A stretch of 64,000 nucleotides of DNA, from contig JAPHTF010000012.1 in NCBI GenBank assembly GCA_026197095.1, forward strand, positions 30,570 through 94,569, given 5' to 3'. A program made the position numbers and the translations under genes. This DNA is from Gammaproteobacteria bacterium (GTDB taxonomy: Bacteria; Pseudomonadota; Gammaproteobacteria; UBA6429; Thiohalophilaceae). Below, piece by piece: positions 10,519-18,626 of the stretch. Position 1 is the stretch's first letter, and every line of letters starts with the position of its first letter. The notes beneath the pieces were generated by a model. The model saw only the letters and a program-made list of their open reading frames with translations. It was not told where the DNA came from and searched no databases.

Positions 10519-11208
10519 TTATATCTCATTTGAAAGTTGATAGCCCTGACCACGCACAGTGATTAGCATTTGACCTAAACCATATTGAGCCAATTTTTTA
10601 CGCAGGTTACTCATGTGCATATCGATACTGCGATCATATTTTTCCAGTGTACGGCCTAATCCATGTTCGGATAAGTTTTCTTTGCTCACTACTTTGCCAA
10701 CCTGTTTTACCAGAGTATGCAGTAGATTAAACTCGGTACTGGTTAAATCGAGAGCCTGCCCTTTAGCAAATGCAGCGCGAGAAGATGGATTGATTTTTAA
10801 TAAACCAATTTGTTGTACATAATCATTATCTTCGTGACGCAGGCTATTTTGTGTACGACGTAACACGGCATGTAAACGCGCCAGTAATTCCCGGGGATTG
10901 AAAGGTTTGGAGATATAATCATCTGCACCTATTTCGAGTCCAACAATACGATCGATATCATCTCCTTTAGCCGTCAGCATTAATACCGGGATACTTGATT
11001 CACTACGAATACGTCGAAGTACTTCAAATCCGTCTAATTCTGGCATCATGACATCGAGTACTATGATGTCATATTGAGAAGAGAGTGCTTTTGAGAGTCC
11101 CTGTTTGCCATCGAAAGCATGATCAATACGAAAACCTTCAACTGCCAGGTATTCATCCAGCATAGAGGATAATTCAGTATCATCATCAATGAGTAATATA
11201 CGTGTCAT
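10519..11208 (-). CDS. cpxR: CpxR-like response regulator (OmpR family)
   Basis: A 229-residue regulator with a receiver domain (phospho-acceptor Asp52 in IIVLDVMMPELDG; signalling Lys in YISKPFNPRE) and a winged-helix DNA-binding domain (about 130-229, ending LITVRGQGYQL). It lies directly upstream of the cognate kinase with one base between them. Three TTTAC pentamers at 10-base spacing lie upstream at 11271-11300. On the minus strand these read GTAAA-N5-GTAAA, the published CpxR consensus, so autoregulation is likely. Confidence 0.9.
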   Translation of the reverse strand: MTRILLIDDDTELSSMLDEYLAVEGFRIDHAFDGKQGLSKALSSQYDIIVLDVMMPELDGFEVLRRIRSESSIPVLMLTAKGDDIDRIVGLEIGADDYISKPFNPRELLARLHAVLRRTQNSLRHEDNDYVQQIGLLKINPSSRAAFAKGQALDLTSTEFNLLHTLVKQVGKVVSKENLSEHGLGRTLEKYDRSIDMHMSNLRKKLAQYGLGQMLITVRGQGYQLSNEI

Positions 11209-11270
11209 AGGCCTTTAATTTGCACTGATTAAAACTGGATTTTGGCATAGATCTGCTTGTTATTTCGTTG

Positions 11271-11300
11271 TCTTTACACATCTTTACATAACTTTACCCA
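11271..11300 (-). promoter_or_regulatory. Tandem CpxR-like boxes (three)
   Basis: TTTAC occurs at 11273-11277, 11283-11287 and 11293-11297, exactly 10 bases apart. Read on the minus strand this is GTAAA-N5-GTAAA-N5-GTAAA. The CpxR consensus in enterobacteria is GTAAA-N5-GTAAA. The site is in the divergent region between the cpxR-like gene (start 11208) and the cpxP/spy-like gene (start 11392), as in E. coli. Confidence 0.75.
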
Positions 11301-11391
11301 GTCCTGACCCGAATTTGCATGACGTTTTTGCATACTTCAAATCAAGGCAGCAGCAGTTGTTGCTTAAATTAATCAATATTGGAGAAAACGC

Positions 11392-11829
11392 ATGAAAAAA
11401 CGTAACTGGATTATTGGAAGCATACTCGCTGGTGCTATTGGTATTACCGGCGTAGCACAGGCTTGTTCTGGATATGGTGAACATTCGCGTGGTGATCATA
11501 AAGGTGACCGAATGATGCATGTAATGAAAAAGCTGGATCTGACTAAAGAACAGCGTCAGGCCGTTCGTAATATAAAGAAAGAGTCACGAGATCAAATGGA
11601 AGTGAAACGTGATGAGATGTTTGAACTTCGCAAGGCTTTAAGAAAAGAGGCAAATGCTAAAAAATACAATGCAGCCAAGGTACGTGAATTAGCCGATGCC
11701 AAGGCAAAGATCATGTCAGATATAACAGTACAACGTATTGAGACAATGAATCGTGTTCGTAAAGAGCTGACACCAGAGCAACTTGAAAAACTGGATGACA
11801 TTAAAGCTAGACGTTTTGATCGAGACTAA
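11392..11829 (+). CDS. CpxP/Spy-family periplasmic protein
   Basis: A 145-residue periplasmic helical protein. A signal peptide ends near GVAQA (residue 24), leaving a Cys as next residue. Two LTxxQ motifs, LTKEQ (about 50) and LTPEQ (about 125), mark the CpxP/Spy family. The rest is strongly charged helix. CpxP restrains CpxA and binds misfolded proteins; Spy is a periplasmic chaperone. Which it resembles more is not certain, but divergence from a cpxRA-like pair with CpxR-like boxes favours a CpxP role. GGAG precedes the ATG. Confidence 0.85.
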   Translation: MKKRNWIIGSILAGAIGITGVAQACSGYGEHSRGDHKGDRMMHVMKKLDLTKEQRQAVRNIKKESRDQMEVKRDEMFELRKALRKEANAKKYNAAKVRELADAKAKIMSDITVQRIETMNRVRKELTPEQLEKLDDIKARRFDRD

Positions 11830-11853
11830 ACAATTACTCACTGCTAAGACATT

Positions 11854-11882
11854 GGAGCTTGCATAGAAATATGCCTGGCTCC
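11854..11882 (+). other. Stem-loop between cpxP-like and cytochrome b genes
   Basis: GGAGC (11854-11858) pairs with GCTCC (11878-11882), and inside it GCATA pairs with TATGC around a GAAA tetraloop. No T-run follows, so it is not a clear terminator. It may be an RNA-processing or attenuation structure. Confidence 0.35.
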
Positions 11883-11989
11883 GATGTTGCCATTAATGTT
11901 AACAAATAAATTCAGCGGATACACAAAGCCGCATCCATGAATAAAAAACAGATTTTTTGTGTGAACTAAAATTATAAGAGGTTGAAAGA

Positions 11990-12553
11990 ATGAGAGATAC
12001 CGATGAAAAGTTTACATGGCCAACAGTTGGGTTGCACTGGATTCTTGCTATTGCCATGATTGCTATGCTTGTATTTGGCTTATATCTTGAAGAGATGCCG
12101 CGCAGTCCGGAAAAGGGAGAATTAATCGGCTTGCATAAATCGATAGGAGTCATGATTTTTGTTTTAGCTGTTGCCAGAGTTTACTTGCGATTTCTAAACA
12201 AATTTCCCCGGCCAATGAGTGTGTTAACAAACTGGCAAGAAAAATTAGCCAAGGTTACACATTGGGTTTTAATTATTGGTACTTTATTGATGCCTGTTTC
12301 AGGGGTAATTATGGCCATTGGTGGTGGTCATCCTGTTGCGTTATTTGGCTTAGAATTTATTGTCGGTACCGGTGTGAAAAATGAAATTCTCTCTAACATT
12401 GGAAAAGCGGGACACGGGCTTGGTGGCAAGTTATTAATTTTATTTGTGCTTTTTCATTTTATTGGCGCGATCAAACGTCAATTTTTTGATAAAGATGGCA
12501 CCATTTCAAGAATGCTTGGGATTAAAGTTAGGGCAGAACATTCTATCGAATAA
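11990..12553 (+). CDS. Cytochrome b561 family protein
   Basis: A 187-residue integral membrane b-type cytochrome with four predicted helices. Candidate haem-ligand histidines are in VGLHWILA, GLHKSIGV, VTHWVLII and VLFHFIGA, matching the CybB-like family. These proteins carry electrons from quinol in the inner membrane; CybB of E. coli is a superoxide:ubiquinone oxidoreductase. It follows the CpxP-like gene by about 160 bases and may be read with it or on its own. Confidence 0.88.
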   Translation: MRDTDEKFTWPTVGLHWILAIAMIAMLVFGLYLEEMPRSPEKGELIGLHKSIGVMIFVLAVARVYLRFLNKFPRPMSVLTNWQEKLAKVTHWVLIIGTLLMPVSGVIMAIGGGHPVALFGLEFIVGTGVKNEILSNIGKAGHGLGGKLLILFVLFHFIGAIKRQFFDKDGTISRMLGIKVRAEHSIE

Positions 12554-12592
12554 TGATGTTGTTATTGCTCATATCTCACTATTTACAGATAC

Positions 12593-12616
12593 GGGCGCCG
12601 CGTTAAGCGTGCGCCC
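12593..12616. other. GC-rich inverted repeat between convergent genes
   Basis: GGGCGC (12593-12598) and GCGCCC (12611-12616) could pair. It lies between the convergent cytochrome b561 and patatin genes, where a bidirectional terminator would be expected, but there is no T-run on either side. Confidence 0.3.
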
Positions 12617-12700
12617 AACTTGAACATTAAAGATTAAATAGTACACATACATCCGTCTTCAGTTGAGACTTCAACCGCTCAAAGTCGCAGCTGACGTTTG

Positions 12701-13651
12701 TCATTGAGTTAATAATTTTTCAAGGGCAGGGCGCATTCGTTCAACACTTGCTCTGCCTTCTTCTATAGCAACTTTTGCCTGATCAAACTCCATAAGACCT
12801 AAATGTGACAGTTGTGGTGACAAAACAATATCAGGTGGGTCGCCTGCCATTCTGCTACGGGTTAGGCGGTCTTGCATAATATTAATGGAGCTGGCGGTGA
12901 CTTCAAGTACACCTGGAGAGTCCAGATCATCGCCAAATAAGCGGCTGAGAATGATATTTTTTTGTTCTTGAAAACTCGTCGAAATCTGTGCTGTGATTCT
13001 GTTCAGCAGATTCTTTTCATTGTTGTTACTTGTTTTATCCAGCGTTGTCTTTTGATGGTTATTTTTTCGGGTATGCTTTCCTACAATATCACCATTCAAG
13101 TTAACCGCGATAACAATATCTGCACCCATGGCACGGCAAAGAGAAACGGGCACAGGATTTGATAGTCCACCATCGACTAGCCACCGTCCATTAACTTTAA
13201 TTGGCGTGAATATGCCTGGAAGTGCAATCGAAGCACGCACTGCTTTGAGTAACGAGCCTTCTTGAAACCATATTTCTCGGCCGGTCTCTAATTCTGTTGC
13301 GACTGCAGCAAAACGGTGTGGTAATGATTCAATATCGTCCTCTTCGACATGTCGACGAAAAAAATTAAATAATCTGTCACCTTGAATAAAACCACCACCA
13401 ATTACAGTAAAATCAAAAAAATTAAGAATTTCTTTCCATGTTATTGAGTATGCCATTTCCTCCAGTTGATCGATTTTATTACTGGCATAAGCCGCACCAA
13501 CAATAGCACCAATGGATGTTCCCGCTACGATGTCAGGTTTGATACCTAACTTTAATAATGCCTGGATAACACCAATATGTGCCCAGCCGCGAGCCGAGCC
13601 ACTACCTAATGCGAGTCCTATTTTCGGATGATAAGAAGATTCTGTGGCCAA
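12701..13651 (-). CDS. Patatin-like phospholipase (RssA family)
   Basis: A 316-residue patatin-domain hydrolase. The oxyanion-hole motif GSGSARGWAHIG is near residue 16, the nucleophile elbow GTSIG near residue 44, and the catalytic Asp is in DGGLSNPVPV near residue 160, so the Ser-Asp dyad is complete. The length is like RssA/RssB-neighbour proteins. A charged, low-complexity stretch at about 190-215 (HTRKNNHQKTTLDKTSNNNE) looks like a flexible insertion. Substrate is probably a phospholipid or lysophospholipid. The upstream gene on the same strand ends 24 bases before it. Confidence 0.9.
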   Translation of the reverse strand: MATESSYHPKIGLALGSGSARGWAHIGVIQALLKLGIKPDIVAGTSIGAIVGAAYASNKIDQLEEMAYSITWKEILNFFDFTVIGGGFIQGDRLFNFFRRHVEEDDIESLPHRFAAVATELETGREIWFQEGSLLKAVRASIALPGIFTPIKVNGRWLVDGGLSNPVPVSLCRAMGADIVIAVNLNGDIVGKHTRKNNHQKTTLDKTSNNNEKNLLNRITAQISTSFQEQKNIILSRLFGDDLDSPGVLEVTASSINIMQDRLTRSRMAGDPPDIVLSPQLSHLGLMEFDQAKVAIEEGRASVERMRPALEKLLTQ

Positions 13652-13675
13652 GCTTCACATTTCCTTATTAAAATA

Positions 13676-14671
13676 TTATTGAGCATAGCTTTTTATTACA
13701 TGCATATAGTTACAATGTTCAAGTTGCTCAGGATTAATAGCACAAGCTTTACTTAAGCTACCTTTCATTTGTGTTACTGAATCATATTCATGTTCTTCAA
13801 GCCATTTAAGTAGCTCGTCCTTAATAACTGAAATATGTGACGGGCCATTATTTAAAAGTACACTGCATAAATGAGTAATATCCGCACCGACAAGTAACGC
13901 TTTGATGATATCGCTTGTATTATGAAAGCCACCGGTAGCGGCGATAGATATATTTACATAATCCCTTATTAATGCAATCCAGCGAATTCTGAGCAATGAT
14001 TCGTTTGAATTTGATAGCTCAAGATGCGGTTTTAGTTGCAGTGTTTCGAGATCGATATCGGGTTGATAAAAACGATTAAAGAGGGAAACACCTTGTGCCC
14101 CGGCGTGTTGCAATTTAAGCACCATATTTGCAACAGATGAAAACTGAGATGAGAGCTTCATCGTTACCGGGATAGTAATATGCTGACGTAAGTCTGTCAG
14201 GAGCTGAATATAACGCTTTTCAACTACCTCGCCTGCAGTATCGGGATCCGCCGCGATGTAATACACATTTAGCTCAAGTGCATCGGCTCCGGCTTGCTGC
14301 AATTCTCTACCGGTATCAATCCATCCATTGGTAGAAATGCCATTCAAACTGGCAATGATAGGGATGCCTAATGATGATTTATAGCGTTGTATACGGTCTA
14401 AATAATTATCGAGTTCACTGCCATAATCATCGGGTATTGGCTGATAGGATTGTGCTTCATAATTGCCAAGCGCTTGTGAATGGACAAAACGTTCAAGTTG
14501 CTTTTGTTCGTATTCAATGGATTCTTCGAATAAGGAAGGAAGAACTAATGCTGAAGCGCCTGCATCTTCTAGTTTCTTAGCTGAATCGAGTTCACCTGTT
14601 AAGGGTGATGAAGAAGGAACCAATGGATTATCCAGTTTGAGTCCGAGGTACTCTGTACTCAAATCGATCAT
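13676..14671 (-). CDS. Dihydroorotate-dehydrogenase-like flavoprotein
   Basis: A 331-residue TIM-barrel protein of the dihydroorotate dehydrogenase superfamily (N-terminus YLGLKLDNPLVPSSSPLTG; FMN-phosphate loop region ATGGFHNTSDIIKALLVGA). Such proteins are often encoded beside PFOR in bacteria and are thought not to serve pyrimidine synthesis. Its start overlaps the stop of nifJ by 4 bases, a sign of translational coupling. It may act as a flavin redox partner for PFOR, but no substrate is known. Confidence 0.85.
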   Translation of the reverse strand: MIDLSTEYLGLKLDNPLVPSSSPLTGELDSAKKLEDAGASALVLPSLFEESIEYEQKQLERFVHSQALGNYEAQSYQPIPDDYGSELDNYLDRIQRYKSSLGIPIIASLNGISTNGWIDTGRELQQAGADALELNVYYIAADPDTAGEVVEKRYIQLLTDLRQHITIPVTMKLSSQFSSVANMVLKLQHAGAQGVSLFNRFYQPDIDLETLQLKPHLELSNSNESLLRIRWIALIRDYVNISIAATGGFHNTSDIIKALLVGADITHLCSVLLNNGPSHISVIKDELLKWLEEHEYDSVTQMKGSLSKACAINPEQLEHCNYMHVIKSYAQ

Positions 14672-17600
14672 GATGTTTGCTCCCCTTTTGTATCTATCGC
14701 TTTCAGTTTTCGATGGGGTGGTTCGATATCACCATTTTCATCCCACTCGAGACTGGCAAGTTGTTCATAATATCGATAACGATGTTGCACCTCTCGCTGT
14801 GATTGCTGGAGAAATTTTTCAGCGTTTTCTGGGTGAGTTCGCCATAACATATTAAAACGAATTTCTGTTTCAATGAAGTCTCGATATGGAATAGAAGGTG
14901 CCCTGGAATCCAGATGCAATGGATTTTTTCCTGCAGCTGCATGCTCTGGGTTGTATCGAAATAAAGGCCAGTGACCACTGTCGACCGCAAGTTGCTGATG
15001 AAGATGGTTATCTTTTAAATCATAACCATGAGCGATACAGGGTGAATAAGCAATAATAAGTGATGGTCCCGGATACGCTTCAGCTTCATGGAATGCATGA
15101 ACAGTCTGAATATCTTTGGCCCCATATGCAACACGCGCGATATAAACGTGTTCATAATCCATCGCCAATAGCGCGAGATCTTTTTTGGCTGTGTATTTCC
15201 CGGCGGCAGAAAATTTTGCCACGGCGCCTCTTGGAGTCGCTTTTGAAGTTTGTCCGCCTGTATTGGAATACACTTCAGTATCCAGTACAAGGATATTGAC
15301 ATCTTCACCCGAGGCAAGCACATGATCGAGTCCACCATAGCCAATATCATACGCCCAGCCATCTCCACCAATTATCCATACACTTTTGCGACTGAGGTTT
15401 TCTGCCACGCTCTCCAGTTCACGCGCTGCAGGGGACTTAATATTTTTTAGTTTGTTACGTAATGTTTGTATCTTTTCTCGTTGTTGAGCAATGCCTGTTT
15501 CATTTGATTCATCAGGATTGAGTAGTTGTGTGACGAGCTCATCGCCAACTTCAGTATGTAATTGTTGCAGCAACTCGAGCGCATATTCTTTTTGTTTATT
15601 AATGGCCAGACGCATTCCCAGGCCAAACTCAGCATTATCTTCAAATAAGGAATTTGACCATGCCGGCCCACGACCTTTATCATTTTTTGCCCAGGGTGTA
15701 GTTGGTAAATTACCACCATAAATGGATGAACATCCCGTCGCATTTGCAACCACCATACGGTCACCAAATAATTGGCTTGCGAGTTTAATATAGGGCGTTT
15801 CACCACAACCGACACATGCACCTGAAAATTCAAATAAAGGTTGTAAGATCATTGCGCCTTTAATCGTCGCAGTTTTAATGCTGGTTCTGTCATATTCAGG
15901 AAGCGTGAGGAAATATTCGTAATTTTGTTTTTCCTGTTGACGTAGTTCAGACGTGTACGGAACCATATTTAACGCTTTATGACTTGCGTTAGTTTTATCG
16001 CGTATCGGGCAAATATCGGCACATAATCCGCAACCGGTGCAGTCTTCAGGCGATACCTGATAACTCATCTGCAATCCCTGCGGGAAGTCTTTACCTTTAA
16101 TGGCCATTGACTTGAATGAAGGTGATGCACTACTTAGCAAACTTTCATCAAACACTTTACTGCGAATCACACCATGAGGACAAACAAGAGGACACTTACC
16201 ACATTGTGTACAGAGGGTTTCATCAAGTACTGGAATTTCCAGAGCAATATTGCGTTTTTCAAAAGCTGCAGTACCTGAAGGATAGGTGCCATCAACCGGA
16301 AATAAACTCACAGGAATGTGATCGCCGCGGCCTGCAATGATCTCGCCGGTAACCTTTTTAACAAACTCCGGTGCACTGCCGGGTATGTGATCAGTTAAAT
16401 CAAATGTTGCATTGGTTTTATTTGGAATGGTGACTTCATGTAAATTCGCCAGTGTTTCATCAATGGCTTTGAAGTTAAGTTCAACTAAGTGTTTTCCTTT
16501 ACGGCCATAGGTTTTCTGCACGGCATCTTTTATTGCTTTAATTGCTTCATCGGCGGATAGAACTCCCGAAATGGAGAAGAAGCAGGTCTGCATAATCGTG
16601 TTAATGCGTTTATCCATTCCCGCTTTATCAGCAATATTATAGGCATCAATACAATATAGCCTTATATGCTTATCAATGATTTGTTGCTGCATGTTTTTAG
16701 GTAAACTCGTCCAAACAGCGTCGACGGCTAAAGGAGTATTTAATAAGAACACTGCATTGTCAGCGGCTTTATCAAGCATGGGATAACGTTCAAGAAAAAT
16801 AGGTTGATGGCAGGCAATAAAATTAGCATCACCATCTTCTATGAGGTAAGAAGAATGAATCGGTTTATCACCAAAGCGCAAATGTGAAATAGTTACTGCG
16901 CCTGATTTTTTTGAGTCATAAACAAAATAACCTTGTGCATATTTATCCGTCGACTCACCAATAATTTTTATACTGTTCTTGTTTGCACCAACCGTTCCAT
17001 CACTCCCCAGTCCGTAAAATATTGCCTGAAAGGTATGATTGTGTGCATCAGTTCGGAAGTTTTCATCCCACTCAAGACTGCTATGGGTGACATCATCATG
17101 AATACCAATGGTAAAATGATTTTTGGGTTCAGCTTTACCGAGTTCATCAAAAACCGCTTTAATCATCGCAGGAGTAAACTCTTTTGATGACAAACCATAG
17201 CGGCCACCAATAACAACGGGTAATTGTTTAAAGCGTTGTTCGTTTTTATTACGCCCCGAGATATTGTCTTGTGCTAACGCAGTGATGATATCTTTATAAA
17301 GCGGTTCACCATCTGCACCGGGTTCCTTGGTACGATCCAGTACAGCAATGGCTTGAGCTGTTGAAGGCAACGCATCGAGTAATGCTTGTGCATCGAAAGG
17401 ACGGAACAAACGGACTTTGAGTAATCCTGTTTTTTCACCTTGTCGATTTAGAAAGCTAACCGTTTCTTCTGCTGTTTCTGTACCTGATCCCATTAAGATC
17501 ATTATTTTTTCGGCATCATCAGCACCGATATAATCAAACAGGTGATATACGCGTCCTGTGAGAGAAGCAAATTTATCCATATACTTCTGCACAATGGAAG

Positions 17601-18321
17601 GCATTGCAGCGTAATACGAATTAACACTTTCACGTGCCTGAAAAAACACGTCCGGATTTTGTGAGGTACCGCGAATGACGGGGTGTTCAGGTGACAAGGC
17701 ACGGGCACGATGTGCTGTAACATATTCGTTATTAATCATTTCTTTAATGACTTGAATATCAATTGCCTGAATCTTTGCTACTTCATGGGACGTGCGGAAG
17801 CCATCAAAGAAATGTACGATGGGAATACGTGATTCCAATGTAGCAGCTTGTGCAATTAAGGCCATATCCATCACCTCTTGAGGCGAGCCGGATACAAGAA
17901 ATGAAAACCCCGTCGTTCGAGCGGCCATCACATCACTGTGGTCACCAAAAATTGAAAGTGCTTGCGCTGCAATAGAACGGGCAGCCACATGAAATACAGC
18001 AGGAGAGAGTTCGCCAGCTATCTTGAACATATTGGGGATCATTAATAATAATCCCTGAGAGGCGGTAAATGTTGTCGTTAGTGCGCCGGTTTGTAATGCG
18101 CCATGAATAGTACCCGCGGCACCACCTTCACTTTGCATTTCGATAATGCGCGGTACGGTGCCCCATAGATTTGGCTTGTTGCGTGACGACCATTCGTCTG
18201 CCCATTCGCCCATAGGGGATGCGGGTGTAATAGGGTAGATTGCAATGACTTCATTGGTCATATGTGCGATCTCGGCGGCTGCCTGATTGCCATCTATGGT
18301 AAGAGTTTGAGATTCTTTCAC
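14668..18321 (-). CDS. nifJ: Pyruvate:ferredoxin (flavodoxin) oxidoreductase
   Basis: A 1217-residue single-chain PFOR, full length for the family. It oxidises pyruvate with CoA to acetyl-CoA and CO2, passing electrons to ferredoxin or flavodoxin. Visible are the N-terminal pyrimidine-binding domain (AIYPITPASPMGEWADEW), two 4Fe-4S motifs near 690-760 (CTQCGKCPLVCP and CTGCGLCADICP), the cluster Cys pair CVGCGETPY near 825, and the TPP/Mg motif GDGWAYDIGYGG with its distal EVYSNTGGQTSK. It indicates growth with little oxygen. A run of five 10-base repeats lies 110-160 bases upstream. Confidence 0.97.
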   Translation of the reverse strand: MKESQTLTIDGNQAAAEIAHMTNEVIAIYPITPASPMGEWADEWSSRNKPNLWGTVPRIIEMQSEGGAAGTIHGALQTGALTTTFTASQGLLLMIPNMFKIAGELSPAVFHVAARSIAAQALSIFGDHSDVMAARTTGFSFLVSGSPQEVMDMALIAQAATLESRIPIVHFFDGFRTSHEVAKIQAIDIQVIKEMINNEYVTAHRARALSPEHPVIRGTSQNPDVFFQARESVNSYYAAMPSIVQKYMDKFASLTGRVYHLFDYIGADDAEKIMILMGSGTETAEETVSFLNRQGEKTGLLKVRLFRPFDAQALLDALPSTAQAIAVLDRTKEPGADGEPLYKDIITALAQDNISGRNKNEQRFKQLPVVIGGRYGLSSKEFTPAMIKAVFDELGKAEPKNHFTIGIHDDVTHSSLEWDENFRTDAHNHTFQAIFYGLGSDGTVGANKNSIKIIGESTDKYAQGYFVYDSKKSGAVTISHLRFGDKPIHSSYLIEDGDANFIACHQPIFLERYPMLDKAADNAVFLLNTPLAVDAVWTSLPKNMQQQIIDKHIRLYCIDAYNIADKAGMDKRINTIMQTCFFSISGVLSADEAIKAIKDAVQKTYGRKGKHLVELNFKAIDETLANLHEVTIPNKTNATFDLTDHIPGSAPEFVKKVTGEIIAGRGDHIPVSLFPVDGTYPSGTAAFEKRNIALEIPVLDETLCTQCGKCPLVCPHGVIRSKVFDESLLSSASPSFKSMAIKGKDFPQGLQMSYQVSPEDCTGCGLCADICPIRDKTNASHKALNMVPYTSELRQQEKQNYEYFLTLPEYDRTSIKTATIKGAMILQPLFEFSGACVGCGETPYIKLASQLFGDRMVVANATGCSSIYGGNLPTTPWAKNDKGRGPAWSNSLFEDNAEFGLGMRLAINKQKEYALELLQQLHTEVGDELVTQLLNPDESNETGIAQQREKIQTLRNKLKNIKSPAARELESVAENLSRKSVWIIGGDGWAYDIGYGGLDHVLASGEDVNILVLDTEVYSNTGGQTSKATPRGAVAKFSAAGKYTAKKDLALLAMDYEHVYIARVAYGAKDIQTVHAFHEAEAYPGPSLIIAYSPCIAHGYDLKDNHLHQQLAVDSGHWPLFRYNPEHAAAGKNPLHLDSRAPSIPYRDFIETEIRFNMLWRTHPENAEKFLQQSQREVQHRYRYYEQLASLEWDENGDIEPPHRKLKAIDTKGEQTS

Positions 18322-18430
18322 CTGATCCTCCTAATCCTACTGAACCGATATAAATTTACCGTATCAGTTATACCTTAACATGGGCGATAACATAAATGGG
18401 CTATGTAACATTTATCATTATCTACTTTAA

Positions 18431-18480
18431 CTTACTTTCACTGAATTTCACTTGATTTCACATGATTTCAATTGATTTCG
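18431..18480 (-). repeat. Five imperfect 10-bp direct repeats upstream of nifJ
   Basis: Five consecutive decamers end in TTTCA (last one TTTCG): CTTACTTTCA, CTGAATTTCA, CTTGATTTCA, CATGATTTCA and ATTGATTTCG. On the coding strand of nifJ the unit is close to TGAAATCAAG. The period of one helix turn would place all copies on one face of the DNA, as in arrays of regulator sites, but simple repeat expansion is also possible. Confidence 0.5.
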
Positions 18481-18577
18481 CTCAAATTGTTTAGAGTTCA
18501 TGGTTAAGCATGGTATCAGTGCTTAATAATACAACTGATCCAGGTAATGTATTCATTATTACAGTAAAAACAGACAT

Positions 18578-18608
18578 AAAAAAACCGGTAATGAGTACCG
18601 GTTTTTTA
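18578..18608. terminator. Rho-independent terminator after acnA
   Basis: ACCGGTA (18584-18590) and TACCGGT (18596-18602) form a stem with a 5-base loop, flanked by A-runs on the left and T-runs on the right, so it can act in both directions. It lies just past the acnA stop on the minus strand. Confidence 0.85.
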
Positions 18609-18626
18609 GTGTTAATGATGTATTTA

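Noticed and set aside
18431..18480. CRISPR or coding repeat
   Set aside because: Units are only 10 bases with no spacers, and no open frame passes through with coding character.
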